Part shown: positions 1 through 11,236 of the stretch, piece by piece
Layout: the number at the start of each line of letters is the position of its first letter
Position numbering within the stretch: position 1 is the first letter of the stretch
From: Agarophyton chilense
Lineage: Eukaryota; Rhodophyta; Florideophyceae; Gracilariales; Gracilariaceae
Direction of reading: 5' to 3'
Length of the DNA: 64,000 bases
NCBI GenBank assembly: GCA_030374765.1
Contig: JARGXX010000068.1
Span: 2,542,001-2,606,000, forward strand
Program-made: the position numbers and the translations under genes
The notes under the pieces: model-generated
What the model saw: the letters and a program-made list of their open reading frames with translations, nothing else
Databases searched by the model: none
What the model was told of the DNA's origin: nothing

Positions 1-204
1 TTGGACCTGGATGGTTGTCGTTATGCGCGGTGTACTACAGTGGTTTCGTTAGCAATTAGTTCAGCTTTTCGCTAATAAATTAGATAGATTGGGTGTCGTA
101 GGTAGGGAGGCACACCTCCAGTGTGTATTCTGCACTGTCGAAATACCGATGGAAGATTTTTTTGGTTAAGTATAATGATACTCATAAGTGAGTGCAACGG
201 CTAG
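1..204. other. left flank of element A
   Basis: I see no supportable gene here. The last five bases (GCTAG at 200-204) adjoin the outer edge of the left LTR. They do not match the five bases after the right LTR (ACTAC at 10864-10868), so no clean target-site duplication is visible. Confidence 0.4.
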
Positions 205-917
205 TGTAGTATCCACTCTAACGGAGAGAGCAGACACCTGCGACAGCGTTCGGACTGCGTATGGGTCGCTTGCGGCGAAGGAAAAGGGGTGGTAGAGCTA
301 CAACAGCGAGCTGGAAGTGGGGTGTAAGGCCACTACTCGCCAGCGAGGGTGAACAGTGCAACTGTAAAACGTTGATGGAACGTAGGTACGAGACGGCTCG
401 TGAAGTGGTTGGGGGCTGACTATCTATTATAGCTCGTCCGGATCTCCGGTTAAGGAATCCTAAGCGAGGAACAGAATAGTCATGATGCCCATGTTATCTC
501 CTTTACTTGGAGTCGGCGCTCACCTCTGGTACACTATATACTGTGTGCCAGGGTGAGTGCCCAAATAAATATATTAATGATACCCAGTGGTCAGCGACTT
601 AGCCAAACCACTTTATGGGTATGGTCCCTAATGAACGTCTAGCTACAAAGGGTAGTAAAGCCCTCCACGTGGATCGCCACTACATGCGCCGTTGCCAATA
701 TGGCATTCCCCTAGGAAGGGTCGCAACTATGCGCGCGCCGTGGTAAGCCACTCGACCCATGACTCCACGTGTTCCACTAAGACATTCTGCCTCTAGGCAT
801 CCTATGCGGGATGCCGCTTCATATCACAATGCTGATGATAACATTCACTCATGAGTTCCAACCGCGACTTCGCGAAAATCCAACCTATCGGATTCCCCGG
901 CATAGTAAAATACTACA
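205..917 (-). repeat. LTR of element A (3' LTR in element orientation)
   Basis: It begins TGTAGTATCC and ends ATACTACA, a perfect 8-bp terminal inverted repeat of the usual TG...CA kind. It aligns along its length to 10200-10863. It is 713 bp against 664 bp; most of the difference is an extra stretch of about 50 bp near 700-750, and there are scattered substitutions. Confidence 0.92.
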
Positions 918-929
918 CACCCCCCTCGT
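918..929 (-). other. polypurine tract of element A
   Basis: Read on the minus strand, a G-rich purine run (GAGGGGGG) lies directly against the inner edge of the 3' LTR, where plus-strand priming is expected. Confidence 0.6.
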
Positions 930-941
930 TAAGTGCGAACC

Positions 942-2768
942 ATGGGGGACGCAAGAAGCGTTTATACGCAGTCGGACCGGTGTTCCGGGTACTCATCGTC
1001 ATCACGAATTCCTCGCCACCCGACCATCTCTTACAGGTCTCAACAGCATTCTGTTCCTCACCGCTCTTCAGCTCGATCTCTCGCGATGGATCCGAACGCC
1101 GGGTCCAACCCGTTCCAGCCCTCCTCTGAGGATGTGCCTTCTGGGGCTCCGTCCAACACTGCTGGTTATGCGTCGCAGCCTACTGCTCAACTCGGTCCAT
1201 ACCGTTCGTTCCTCACACCGTACACCGGATTCCGGTCGGTACCGTTACCTCAGCCAAACGTGTCTCCGATGCCGAACGTGGCTTACGTCGCCTCTGCGGG
1301 TGTGATTCGAGCTCCTTCTCGTCGTGCTCAGCGGAGCTACGCGCACCCTGCGGATTTCTATGGACGAGATCTTCTCTACAACGTTGAACTTTTCGCGCAA
1401 ACGCCCTGGTTTGATCCAGGTGCTATCCGCGATGACGCGTTGATACAAGAGTATGTACACGGTGGGTACTTCCCTGACGGTATTCCGGAACACGTGATTT
1501 ATAGCGACGACTGGGCGAGCCATATTGCATTGCCATACAACGCGATTGCGCGATATTCAACGGAAACCTTGTCCGAAGCCCGTACGCGGTTCACCAAGCT
1601 GATTTACTAGCGTCTTCACCGATTCATCAATAAGGTTCTCCTCCCGCAGGACTGGGAACTAGATACCTGGAAAGCCCGTACCAACGGGGAAGGTTACTCG
1701 TATATCGAGACAGTCGTTGAAGTCAATGTTAGCGGTTGGCGCGGTGTGCGCGGTGTGCGTGATGCAGCTCTCTGCTTTCAACAACCTCTTATCCGTGTGG
1801 AGTTCCACTTCCTTCGAAAGCGTGACATTCCCCATTGGGATTATCCCCGTTGGGAACGTCGTACTCGATCACGTTTGGGCTGTTTGGTGCCGTATCAAAT
1901 GATCGAGATTGACCGCATCCGGCGGAATGCGCGCTTCGGGCGCTACATCCGTATTCCGGAGCATTGGGCGGCGATCGAGAGTCCTCGTCGTTGCCCTGTG
2001 GAGCTCCCACTGGCGATCTCCTACATCGGGTCCGCGTTGGTTAACGACCCGTTCTCAGGAAATTGGACGGTGATTTATACCGAGTTTATCGCAAAGATGG
2101 CCGTCTCCCTCCTGTGGGATGCTTATGATACCTTTAGAGTTTGGTACATGTCGCCCACAGCGCGAAAGTATGCGAGAGAACTCGATCATTCCCTTGTCCT
2201 GGGATCCCGTGCGAACCATGCCGCCTTCCTTAATCTTGTGGATTTGATCGACAGTGTCGATTGGTCTGGATTGCCAGCTGATCATTCCGCTCGCGGACCC
2301 CGTGCAAGACACCACGACCATTCTCCTGGACGAACAGCATGTGCTGGAGATTTCGTTTGGTACGACCCCTGGACGTGCCAGTTGATCACCTCCGAGCAGG
2401 CTCGCTTTCTTCGGGAGAACCCGCGTGACATGCCACCTAACCAGCTTACTGGATACTTGTACGATGCTACTCCATCCGAGAACGGAGAGGAACCGTATGA
2501 GGAAGCGTCGGGAGCTGAGGCTGAACTCGGTTACGAGGACGAGCCAGAGCTGGCAGGCGTAGCGACTTCCGTCGATCATTCCGCAGCGGCGGGAGTTCCT
2601 CAAGAGAACTTTCATGGGTTTACCCAACAACCTAGTGCAGTGTCGGTCGAAGATCCAGACTTGGATCCGCTGAGGCTGTTCCTCTTAGATCCAGGCATTC
2701 CCGTGGACCAAGTTGAGGGTGATCGCGCACAGCTTCTTGCGAACCTGCGTGCTCGCACGTCTCTTTGA
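942..2768 (+). pseudogene. antisense additional ORF of element A
   Basis: This frame runs opposite to gag-pol, between the chromodomain end of pol and the 3' LTR. The ATG at 942 is only 25 bp inside the LTR. It would encode 608 residues but has one in-frame TAG at 1608-1610. The N-terminal 100 residues are Ser/Pro/Ala-rich. The middle is rich in Trp, Tyr and charged residues, and the C-terminal 100 residues are acidic. I recognise no known domain. Element B carries a related antisense ORF in the same place (59404-61723). Shared stretches include GFRS(V/M)P near residue 90, a DLL/DALI...GG patch near 150, and a later W-D-P-W-T / F-D-P-E-T-W-like patch. Two diverged elements keeping it suggests a selected protein. 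An env-like, capsid-like or regulatory role is unproven. Confidence 0.7.
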
Positions 2769-3068
2769 TGATCCTGGAACAGACTCCTAGTCAACACCCT
2801 TGCGGTGGTATCTTGATACCAAGAAAACTCCGGTGACTTCGTGTCTTCACGTTCCCTTCTTATCTTCTAGTCTTCATCTCTTCTCGCTTCTCGAGTTCTT
2901 CATAGGTGATAATCAGTAAATGTCCTGTGCTTGCGTGTTTTCACGTCTCTTCTTCATGACTTCTTGTTTTCTTCTCCCCTATCGAGTTTTTACTACCTTT
3001 GTAGCTCATACTTAGAAATGGGATGTGATGATGAGCCCGACTATCGAGGAGTCGATCTCCTTTGGGAG
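2769..3068. other. spacer between antisense ORF and pol of element A
   Basis: Pyrimidine-rich non-coding DNA separates the convergent ends of the antisense ORF and pol. The CTTC/TCTC-rich stretch at about 2850-2990 could hold 3' ends for both transcripts. No gene is supported. Confidence 0.4.
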
Positions 3069-4049
3069 TTATAATCGCATGCGTCGATGATATCGCACGA
3101 GCTGCGAACGGGGGATATGAGCTATAGGTTCCCACGTATCCGCTTCTGGAGGAAAACCGTACCAACTGACTCGATACAGTAATTCTCTCGTATCTTCATG
3201 CTCGCAATGTTCACATATGCGATCCATAACATATTCCTGGGCGTTTCCCAATGCTTTCGCTGCTGGTGCGAGACTCCTGTTAACAGGTTTGAGATGCCTT
3301 AGGGCTGACACAAGCGTCTCTGTGTTAACAGTCTCAGTGTCGCTAAGCGTTCGCTCGTCGACTAACTGTCGTTATGCCCGCAGGGGCAGTGTACTCGTTC
3401 CTTGAAAACCTTTCTCAGATAAAGAGCTATTCTGTTTTCCAGGTTCCATAGAAGCGTACTTCTTGCTACTTCTCAATTCCATTCGTTGATTAGCTTCCTT
3501 CGGTTTATCCGATTCTGACCGCTGTTCGGTGGACGATGGTGCTTACACCACGACAGAAGGCGGTACCTCTTCTTCTTCCTGCCCACGAGGGATGGGAACC
3601 GATATCGGCGGAACAGCGAGTGGCGCTTCACCTGACAGTTCAGCCTGAAGCGGCAACGGCGCGTGTTCGTGTGCACTCGTTTCCAAGTCCTTGGGGCCAA
3701 ATTCCAAAACATCTTTCCTGCTTTCAGGTTCCATTTCTGTACTTACGGGTGTGCGCGTGCCACGGGGCATATCCCGATACTTCGGAAGCTGTCCGTGATT
3801 GGCGTACGCAACCGCCGGCGGTGGGAGATCAAGAGCTTTCTACACCAATCGAGCCATTGGTGGCGGTTCACTCTCTCCAAAGTCACTTGAGCTTTTGTCT
3901 TGACGTTCCGTCGCACTTGCCTATTTAGTTCTACCAGATACCTGGACTCCCACTTGCGGGTCAGGCGCGACTTCAACGCGATCGCGCGATACACGTTCAA
4001 CGTCCTCACCTGTCTTGATGACCACTTTGTCTTCATCAAGGTCCACCAC
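3069..4049 (-). pseudogene. pol C-terminus with chromodomain, element A
   Basis: The last part of Pol lies in the same frame as the integrase but is interrupted by stops. The open stretch 3311-3069 reads as a chromodomain: ELLYRVSWYGF...ADTWEP, with the aromatic residues and the W-E-P turn typical of chromovirus integrase tails. Such domains are thought to bind histone marks and steer integration. The linker (about 3312-4049) is Pro/Glu-rich and broken by several stops. Confidence 0.8.
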
Positions 4050-5891
4050 TTAGAAGGGTCCAGCCGCCATCTCCAACAATTTATGACGAGATTCTTCCTG
4101 TTTGTCAGGTCTTTCGACTCGCACGAAGACGTGACCTCCTACTCGGATTGCCGGATTTCCTTTTCGCCTTCTGGCGTCATAGTTTCGCTTATAGCGAGCT
4201 TGCGTCTTCGATAACTCTTTAGCGGCTTCTTTCGCTCTGGCCTTCAGGTCATTTCTCCATTTCAGATGGTACTTAGCCGGGATCGGCGCGTCCAATTCCG
4301 TCTCGTCGTCGAGCGCAACCGGTAAAGCCGGAGGGTTACGTGACAGCACGAGGTCGAACGGTGCCGGCTTCGTAGAGGTATGAACTTGCGTATTGTACGC
4401 GTAGCAAAGAGTATCAGTAAACATGTCCCATTCTTTCGGGTGGTCCGCGATGTAGTGTCGTAGTGCTGCTATCAGCGTGCAGATGAAACGCTCCACCTGA
4501 CCGTTGCATTGCGGATGATAGGTCGTGGTAAACACGTTTCGAATGCTCATAATGCGGCAAACATTCTGAAAGAACTTCGCAACGAATTGCTTCCCATTAT
4601 CTGATAACAGAACTTCTGGTTTTCCGTATATAAATACCCAGTGTTTGATAAACGCCTGTGCGATTACGGTTGCGGCTATCCGCTTCAGCGACACAGTCCG
4701 CACTAGCTTCGAGAAGCGGTCGGTGATTACCAATAGGTAGCGATAACCTCGCTTTGAGCGAATCAATTCCCCTAGGATGTCGATACTGACGTATTGTAAA
4801 GGCGCTTTCGCCTGGAATAACGTCATCGGTTTGCGCTTCCTGTAAAGCTTTACGCGATTCTTCGCACATGTTGTACACAACCTCACTGTAGCATGGCAGT
4901 CCATTGCCAAAGTAGGCCAGTAAAAATCTCTTCTTAGAGTCATGAACAACTTCGTTTCTCCTGGATGACCAGACAGCCTGCTGTAGTGTGCCAGATGGAG
5001 TACTCAACTCTTCAAGACGTGTGGAATCACGATTTGATCATGCTTTTCGACATGTCTTAACAGTATTCCTCTTGAATCGAGTGAAAAGGGGAGCTTCTCC
5101 CCCCCGTTGAGACGAGAGCGTATCGACGCACAAAACGTATCCTCATGTTGCTCATTGAGGAGCTCAGTGCACGAGATTCGATCTAGTTGAACTGAAGGGT
5201 CAGTGTCTGCTAATGCGAGGAACGGGTCTGCATCCGAATAATCATCAAGGGTCTCTTGTTCCTCTTCTTCAAAAGATGGTGAATGGGTCTCCATGTAGAA
5301 GCAAGGTATCTCTTCATCGATTTCGCCTTGGGTTTCGCCCAGTGTTTTGAGTCGCGATAGCGCGTCAGCTTGGACATTGGCCAATCCCTTCTTATAATTC
5401 ACTGCGAAATCGAATTCAGAAAGGCGTAAGCGCCATCGTGTGAGACGACCAGACGGGTCTGTAATGGACAGTAACCATCGTAAAGACGAATGATCCGTGT
5501 TGACAGTAAAACGTTCTCCTTGGAGATACGGTCGCAATGCGGTTAGAGCCCAAACGACTGCAAGGCATTCCTTCTCTGAAACTGAATACTTCTTCTCAGC
5601 TGCGTTCAGCGATCTTGACCAGTAACAAATGGGTTTGCGATCACCATCAGGGTGTGTTTGAAAAAGGGCACACCCTACTTGGTACTCGCTAGAGTCGGTA
5701 TCCACTGAGTATGGCAGATTGGGGACGGGCAGCACCAAGACTGGGGCTGTAATAATCTTTGTCTTCAGCGTGTCAAACGCTTCCGCTTCAGCTTGTCTGA
5801 ATTGTTCCAGCTGTACTGCTTGTCCTTTACGCAGCTTTGCGTTGAGCGGTGCCGCTATATGCGAGTATCGCGGCACGAATCGTCGGTACAC
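4050..5891 (-). pseudogene. RNase H and integrase region of element A
   Basis: The frame 5891-5004 holds the RT/RNase H connection: YSVDTDSSEYQVGCAL (catalytic Asp), later SEKECLAVVWAL, TDHSSLRW and ADALSR. After one in-frame TGA at 5004-5006 the same frame continues through the integrase. It has the H-x4-H zinc motif (AHYSRLSGHPG), the CTTC pair, then DILGEL, LLSDNGKQF and NGQVERF carrying the D, D and E catalytic residues. Element B has an Arg codon where this TGA stands, so a CGA to TGA change is likely. RNase H removes the RNA template and integrase joins the cDNA to the genome. Confidence 0.9.
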
Positions 5892-6958
5892 GTTTCACAA
5901 GCCGAGGAAAGAACGCAATTGCTTCTGTGTGTCGACGGAGGTTGTACTTCGCGGAGAGCCGCTGTTTGTGCCTCTTTAATGGCAAGCTGTCCCGGCTTGA
6001 TCCCATGTCCTAAGTATCGGACGGTGCCAGCGAACCATTCGCATTTCTTGAACTTCAAGGTGATATCTGCGCTCTGCAGTGCTTTGAGGATCTCCTCGAC
6101 ATGCCGTAAATGGCTTTCCACATCCTGGGAAAAGATGATCACATCGTCCAAATACACTAAACAAGTCTTCCACTTGTATCTTGAGAGCAAGATGTCCAGA
6201 GTACGCTGGAAAGTAGCCGGTGCATTCGTTAAGCCAAAGGGCATCCTTTTGAAACGGTAGAGATCGACGTGACACGCAAATGCGGTTTTGTCTTGGTCTT
6301 CTTCCGCTACAGGCACCTGCCAATAGCCAGAGTTGGCGTCCAACGTGGTGAACACGTTCGCTTCTCCTAAGCTGTCAATAAATTCGTCCATTCGAGGCAA
6401 CCGGTATGTATCTCGAACTGTAACTGCGTTCAGTTTTCGATAATCGATACAGAATCGTAAAGAACCATCAGATTTGGGAACCAGCACCACTGGTGAGGCC
6501 CAAGCAGATTGAGCTGCTTCGATTACTCCTTCTTCCAGCATTTTGCTGACATTCTCCTCCTCCACTTGGCGAGTTCGCGTTCCCGCTCTGTAGGGTGGTT
6601 GGGAGATGGGTCGTGTCCCTGGGACCAAATCAATGTGGTGTTCCTTAGCGGAGATCTTTCATAGTTTTCCACTCCGCATGGATGTATACTTCTTCAGCAT
6701 AGACCGGATCTTCGTTCTGTAGTGTTCCAACACATGTGCTAAGTCTATCTCATCGACCAGGCTCTCTGGATCCTTTGCCGTTTGCAATTGATCTCCAGAC
6801 GGAGTTTGCAGTTCTTCGTCTGTGTCACCGACATGGGTTTGTCCCAATACTTCTGCTGTAGAAATTTGAGTAGGGACCACCACTGTGGGATGAGGCAAAG
6901 CTGTTGCAACAACCTGATTCTTCGGTATCTGGTAATCGTTATCGGTGAAGTTACTCAC
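5855..6958 (-). pseudogene. reverse transcriptase region of element A
   Basis: The open pieces 6958-6659 and 6628-5855 share one frame, separated by a single stop. The second piece contains the RT palm: WASPVVLVPKSDGSLRFC, TTLDANSGYWQVPV, KRMPFGLTNAPATFQR and the catalytic YLDDVIIFS. This enzyme would copy the element RNA into cDNA. A frame change follows near 5870 into the RNase H frame. Confidence 0.92.
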
Positions 6959-6964
6959 TAGTAT

Positions 6965-7609
6965 TCAAATGGGGCTACCAGGATCAACCTGAGCAATGCC
7001 GTTAGCGACTAGTAATCCACGGGATTCGTACATCCGAGTATTCGGTTGAATTACCACGAGTCCGTGTCGTTCTGATCTTACTTGAACCCAAGTTTGGGTT
7101 TGCGCCGTCAGCATGGCACTCTTCGCAACTCTAATTCTCGGCGAGACAGGTCCTCGGGATTTCCCGTATTCCATAGATGGTGGAAGTGGAGGTGCTTCGG
7201 GGCAACGACGCATTGGCTTGCAAACAATTGGTACCATTGATCCATCATCTAGTTCCACTAGTTTTCTTCGCGGGCGAATGGCTTCGGCAAACTTGTCGCA
7301 ATAATCACATCCCAGTACCACTGGTGCAGCTAACGTCTTACGGACAATGAAGTCGACTAGGACTACAAAGCGTCCCAAACGCACCACGAGTCGAACTGTT
7401 CCCAGTGTCTTCAGAGCATTTTTGTTGGCATCCCGGATGTCCGAAAAAGGACCGTATCGAATACGTTCTAAGTCAGCAGGAGCGAGCTCCGATTCCCGTA
7501 TAAAGGTTGGACCAGCACCTGTGTCCAGGATAGTCAATCGACGAGATAACAGAGTCCTGTCAGAGCCGATGTCGGCATAGACCTTATAGTTTCTTTTAGA
7601 CACTACCAT
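6965..7609 (-). pseudogene. retroviral-type aspartic protease of element A
   Basis: ILDTGAGPTFI carries the catalytic Asp-Thr-Gly. It is followed by a flap-like stretch and VVLGCDYCDKF, equivalent to the usual hydrophobic-G-x-D motif. The enzyme would cleave Gag-Pol. It lies in the -1 frame relative to the zinc-knuckle segment, as in element B. It is open for 214 codons but stops just before the RT segment. Confidence 0.82.
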
Positions 7610-7833
7610 GAGGTAACTTTCCCGTTTAGACGGACAAGTATAACGTCTCCAAGGACGATGTAACTCATAATCAAACTGTACTCGCTTTCTGTCCGGCGGA
7701 TTGATTCCGTACGGCGGTAATTAGGGAGGCCTCAGGAGAATCTTGGGCTTCCAAGCGCGGGAGCAGAGAGGCGAGCTCTCCCTGGTCAGCACTACGGGAT
7801 CGACTAGTGCCGACCCCCTAGGGGCTCCCTCAC

Positions 7834-8172
7834 TTAGTTTTCCGGTTGCACCGGCTTATTCGCCTCAAAGACGCCTCTTCCTACCGGGGTTCCGGGTTGT
7901 AACACTTCAGAATTGTGAGCAACCGGTTGGTCCGTCCGGCCCATTGGTGTCTGAAAAAACCAACTTTTGGCTTTCCAATACATGCCCGCCGGTACGCGGC
8001 TCCTTTCCTCTTCTGAGAGTGCTTCGTAATTCTTCATGATACGACTCAGATCCTTTGCAGGAAGCGTGCATTCTGCACTCAAATGGTGTTTTCCATAACA
8101 TGAACAACATATTAAACTGTCACGGCGGTTGGTCAACATAGGTTGTGAACGGTATGCCGTGCAAGTACCCAC
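7834..8172 (-). pseudogene. Gag zinc knuckle (nucleocapsid) of element A
   Basis: The short open frame contains one C-x2-C-x4-H-x4-C motif (CCSCYGKHHLSAEC), the retroviral nucleocapsid knuckle that binds genomic RNA. Element B has the same arrangement before its protease. Frameshifts separate this part from the capsid part of Gag. Confidence 0.8.
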
Positions 8173-8578
8173 CCATCCGGGGTTCCCGTTCTAAAAACCT
8201 CCTTGTGGAGCCACCCTGTAGGGACGGTACATAGGTCGACAGCCCTCCATAGCCATTAGGGCTTCCTCGTCCTGAGACTCCGAGTGTGGGAGATCCACTC
8301 TAGGTACAGAAGAGTCCGTTTATTCCATTAAATGGACCGCCTCCTCATGCGAGTCACTCCCTTTGGGTGCCAACGACAAATCTCTTGAGTCAACTGGAGA
8401 TTGCAGATGTAGCAGTTTGCTGCGCTGATTAACTCTGGCGGAGATCTTCTCCTTACCCATTGATGTTCCAAAAGCCACTGAACGACAGGGGCTACCAAGC
8501 GCTCTGGCCGCGTCTCCTTCAGCTTTCGCAAACTAAACTAACTCCAAAAAAGTAGACTCTTCCATGCTTCTCTCTATA

Positions 8579-9984
8579 TCAAGCTACCAACAACTTGATG
8601 CTCAGGTCCAGCCCGTCGAAGTACAATGTAATCTTGTCCTCCGTCGAGTGGACGTTTCCACAGCGGACTGAAGCTTTGTTAAGCCTTGAGCTGTACTCAG
8701 CTTCGCCCTCCTCAGGCTTTTGGGTCACATCCCTTAGGTACAGGATCGCCTGACGTATCGCGTTTGATGTCGCGTAACTGCACAGCAAATACTGCACCGC
8801 CTCAGGCCATGAGGTAGCGCCGCCTTCATCGGCTGTCAGTGATTCGCATACGGAACGATATTGCGCTAAAGCAAAACCCTTCAGGAAGTGTGATAAAGAC
8901 ACAAATGCCTGTGGTTCACTCATCTCTAGAGTGTCTGCTTCGGCAACGAATCGAGTGAGAAACTCGATAACGAGAATGGGGGTTTTCCCATCAATTGTTA
9001 AATCATTAAGGCCGCCGATCTTCAATCGTTTGATGTGATCCTTCACCTTCGCGGTTTTGCGTCCTGAGCGTTTCTTGCTCTTCACCTCCAGACGGTAGTA
9101 CCTGTAATTCAAAACCTTCCGATAAAGCGGATTCGTGCACGGGAGCACCTTCAATCCTCTCTAAGGTGAGCCTTTTTTCTCATTAACCACGAAGATGTGT
9201 TCTTCTTCCGAGATCGGGACCTTCGATGACCATCATCACTGTCGTCGTCATCTGACGTATCTGAATCATCAGAATCATCAGTACTGGAACTAAAACCCTC
9301 CGTACTTGACGATTCATCACTCGAATCACGTGCGGACTTTCGCTTCTTACGTCGCGACTTCGACTTTTTCGAACGAGCTTCCTTCAAAGGAGCTCCTTCC
9401 TCTTCCAGCACGACTGGTTTAGCAGCAGTCTGCGCAAGAACTGCCGCCTCCAGGCGTTCTAGACGAGGGTCAACTCGAGTGAGGACTTCCTCTACATCCA
9501 CGGTTAAGCCGGGTAGCGCATCGGGCGTATTCCCGTACCTCTCCAGTACATGGTTCAAATCCTCACATAGTGTGTTCACTGATGCAGAGACCTGCTTTCC
9601 ATAGTCTTGACAAACGAGTGCTTGATGCGCACCGCGTAATTGTTCGACATCAGCGATAAGAGCAGCGATCTGCGATTCCAACGCAACCATGCGCACACGC
9701 GAAGCGCTTGACTCAGACTTGAGACGACGTACTTCCTTGCGCAAATCATTCTCTTCTTGAGGTCCGACGACCTCATGGTCAACCACGGCTTCTGTGGTGG
9801 GCGTGACTGCCGCTGCCACAGAGGCCTCCGAGAGATCTCGTTCATCATTCACCGAGCGTGAGCGCGACATCGCTTGACGATACAGCCGCTCTCCGGCTTC
9901 AACAGATGAAGCGAGCCTCGGTTTCGGGGGTGGTCCCGCAGGACCGGAGTGACCAGTACTCGACTGGCTTCGGGTCTTCGGCAT
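8579..9984 (-). pseudogene. Gag N-terminus and capsid region of element A
   Basis: The ATG at 9984 gives MPKTRSQ, a common start for chromovirus Gag. This is followed by an Ala/Pro-rich part, a predicted coiled coil and a basic-then-acidic Ser/Asp tail (near 9190-9370) ending at 9151. The capsid-like part lies in an overlapping -1 frame (9154-8579). It resembles the element B capsid region, with the shared pattern (I/V)IEFL..F..A and a later YAT...I..A motif. The frame break makes a single Gag unlikely. Confidence 0.78.
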
Positions 9985-10181
9985 CCTAGACCAAACCTGA
10001 GTCCAGATGCGAACCAAATGGTGTCTTCGACTTCTCGACCACGTGCTCAACCACGATGAATTCCGCAATTGCCGGAGGTGGTTCGATAAACAATAACTGT
10101 GGTGATTCCACTTCTTCCAAGTATTGATATCGATTCCACGTTCCAAGAACGAATTGTTCAGTGCAGCTGACCACAGTGGTT

Positions 10182-10197
10182 CTAAGTCGGGAGACCA
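10182..10197 (-). other. primer-binding site of element A
   Basis: On the minus strand, two bases after the 5' LTR, the sequence is TGGTCTCCCGACTTAG. It starts with the TGG that pairs with a tRNA CCA end. The element B site has the same first nine bases and 14 of 16 overall. I could not name the tRNA. Confidence 0.65.
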
Positions 10198-10199
10198 CT

Positions 10200-10863
10200 T
10201 GTAGTATCCGCTCTAATGGAGACAGCAGACACCTGCGACAGCGTTTGGACTGCCTATGGGTCGCTTGCGGCGAAGAGAAAGGGGTGGTAGAGCTACAAAA
10301 TCAGCGAGCTGGAAGTGGGGTGTAAGGCCACTACTCGCCAGCGAGGGTGAACAGTGCAACTGTAAAAAGTTGATGGAACATAGGTACGAGACGGCTCGTG
10401 AAGTGGTTGGGGGCTGACTATCTATTATAGCTCGTCCGGATCTCCGGTTAAGGAATCCTAAGCGAGGAACAGAATAGTCATGATGCCCATGTTGTCTCCT
10501 TTACTCGGAGTGGGCTCTTATCTCTGGTACACTATATACTGTGTGCCAGGGTGAGTGCCCAAATAATACGTAAATAATACCCAGTGGTCAGCCACTTAGC
10601 CAAACCACTGTATGGGTATGGTCCCTAGTGGACTTACATCTACAAAGGGTAGTAAAACCACCCACGTGGATCGCCACTACATGCGCCGTTGCAAGCCACT
10701 CCACTCGTGATACCACGTGTTCCAACAATGTACCCTGCCTTTTGGCATCCTACGCGGTGTGTCGCTTCTTATCCTAGCGCTGACCAGGCCACTCAGTAAT
10801 GAGTTCGAAACGCGACTTTGCGACAAAGAAACCATCGGAACGCCGAAGTAGTAGAATACTACA
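10200..10863 (-). repeat. LTR of element A (5' LTR in element orientation)
   Basis: Direct repeat of 205-917 with the same TGTAGTAT / ATACTACA ends and 664 bp long. As the upstream LTR for minus-strand transcription it should contain the element promoter; I see no clear TATA box. Confidence 0.92.
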
Positions 10864-11236
10864 ACTACATCTCGTCGTTCGTTGTCATCTTTACGGCTCT
10901 CCACATATTCGGCTGCCCTGAACGTGCACTGCTCACCAACAAAAACCAGCGCTCTTGGAAACCCAATCAGCGTCATCTTTCAGCTTTCCTCCCTTGAAGC
11001 CGAGAACGATCTGGCGATCGGGCGGCACCCCGGTGAGAGTTTAGAGGTGGGATTTGAAGACCTGTGCAGGCTTGTTAGTGTCGGTCTGGACATCTGAGAA
11101 AGTCTTCTTTTTCACATGACGGAGACGGTAACAGGCGAAAAGGACATGGCGAGAACGCCTGCGGGAGCGTTGGGACGCTCGAGAACGTGAGAAACAAACT
11201 AAGATGGTGCAGTGTGCAGGCAAAGGAGGTGGACCA

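Larger units (their letters stand above)
205..10863 (-). mobile_element. Ty3/gypsy chromodomain LTR retrotransposon, element A (decayed)
   Basis: This is an LTR element with gag-pol on the minus strand. Two direct repeats (205-917 and 10200-10863) share the ends TGTAGTAT and ATACTACA. Inside, in minus-strand order, are a primer-binding site, Gag with a CCHC knuckle, aspartic protease, reverse transcriptase, RNase H, integrase and a chromodomain. RT before integrase plus the chromodomain is the chromovirus type of Ty3/gypsy. Several frameshifts and in-frame stops split the polyprotein, so it should not be autonomous. A further ORF lies antisense between pol and the 3' LTR (942-2768). Element B (52506-63198) is a diverged relative with the same layout. 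Confidence 0.93.

Noticed and set aside
1..50. TACTACAGTGG-like string near 31-41 resembling the LTR end plus primer site of element A
   Set aside because: Too short, and no accompanying LTR body is visible on the expected side.
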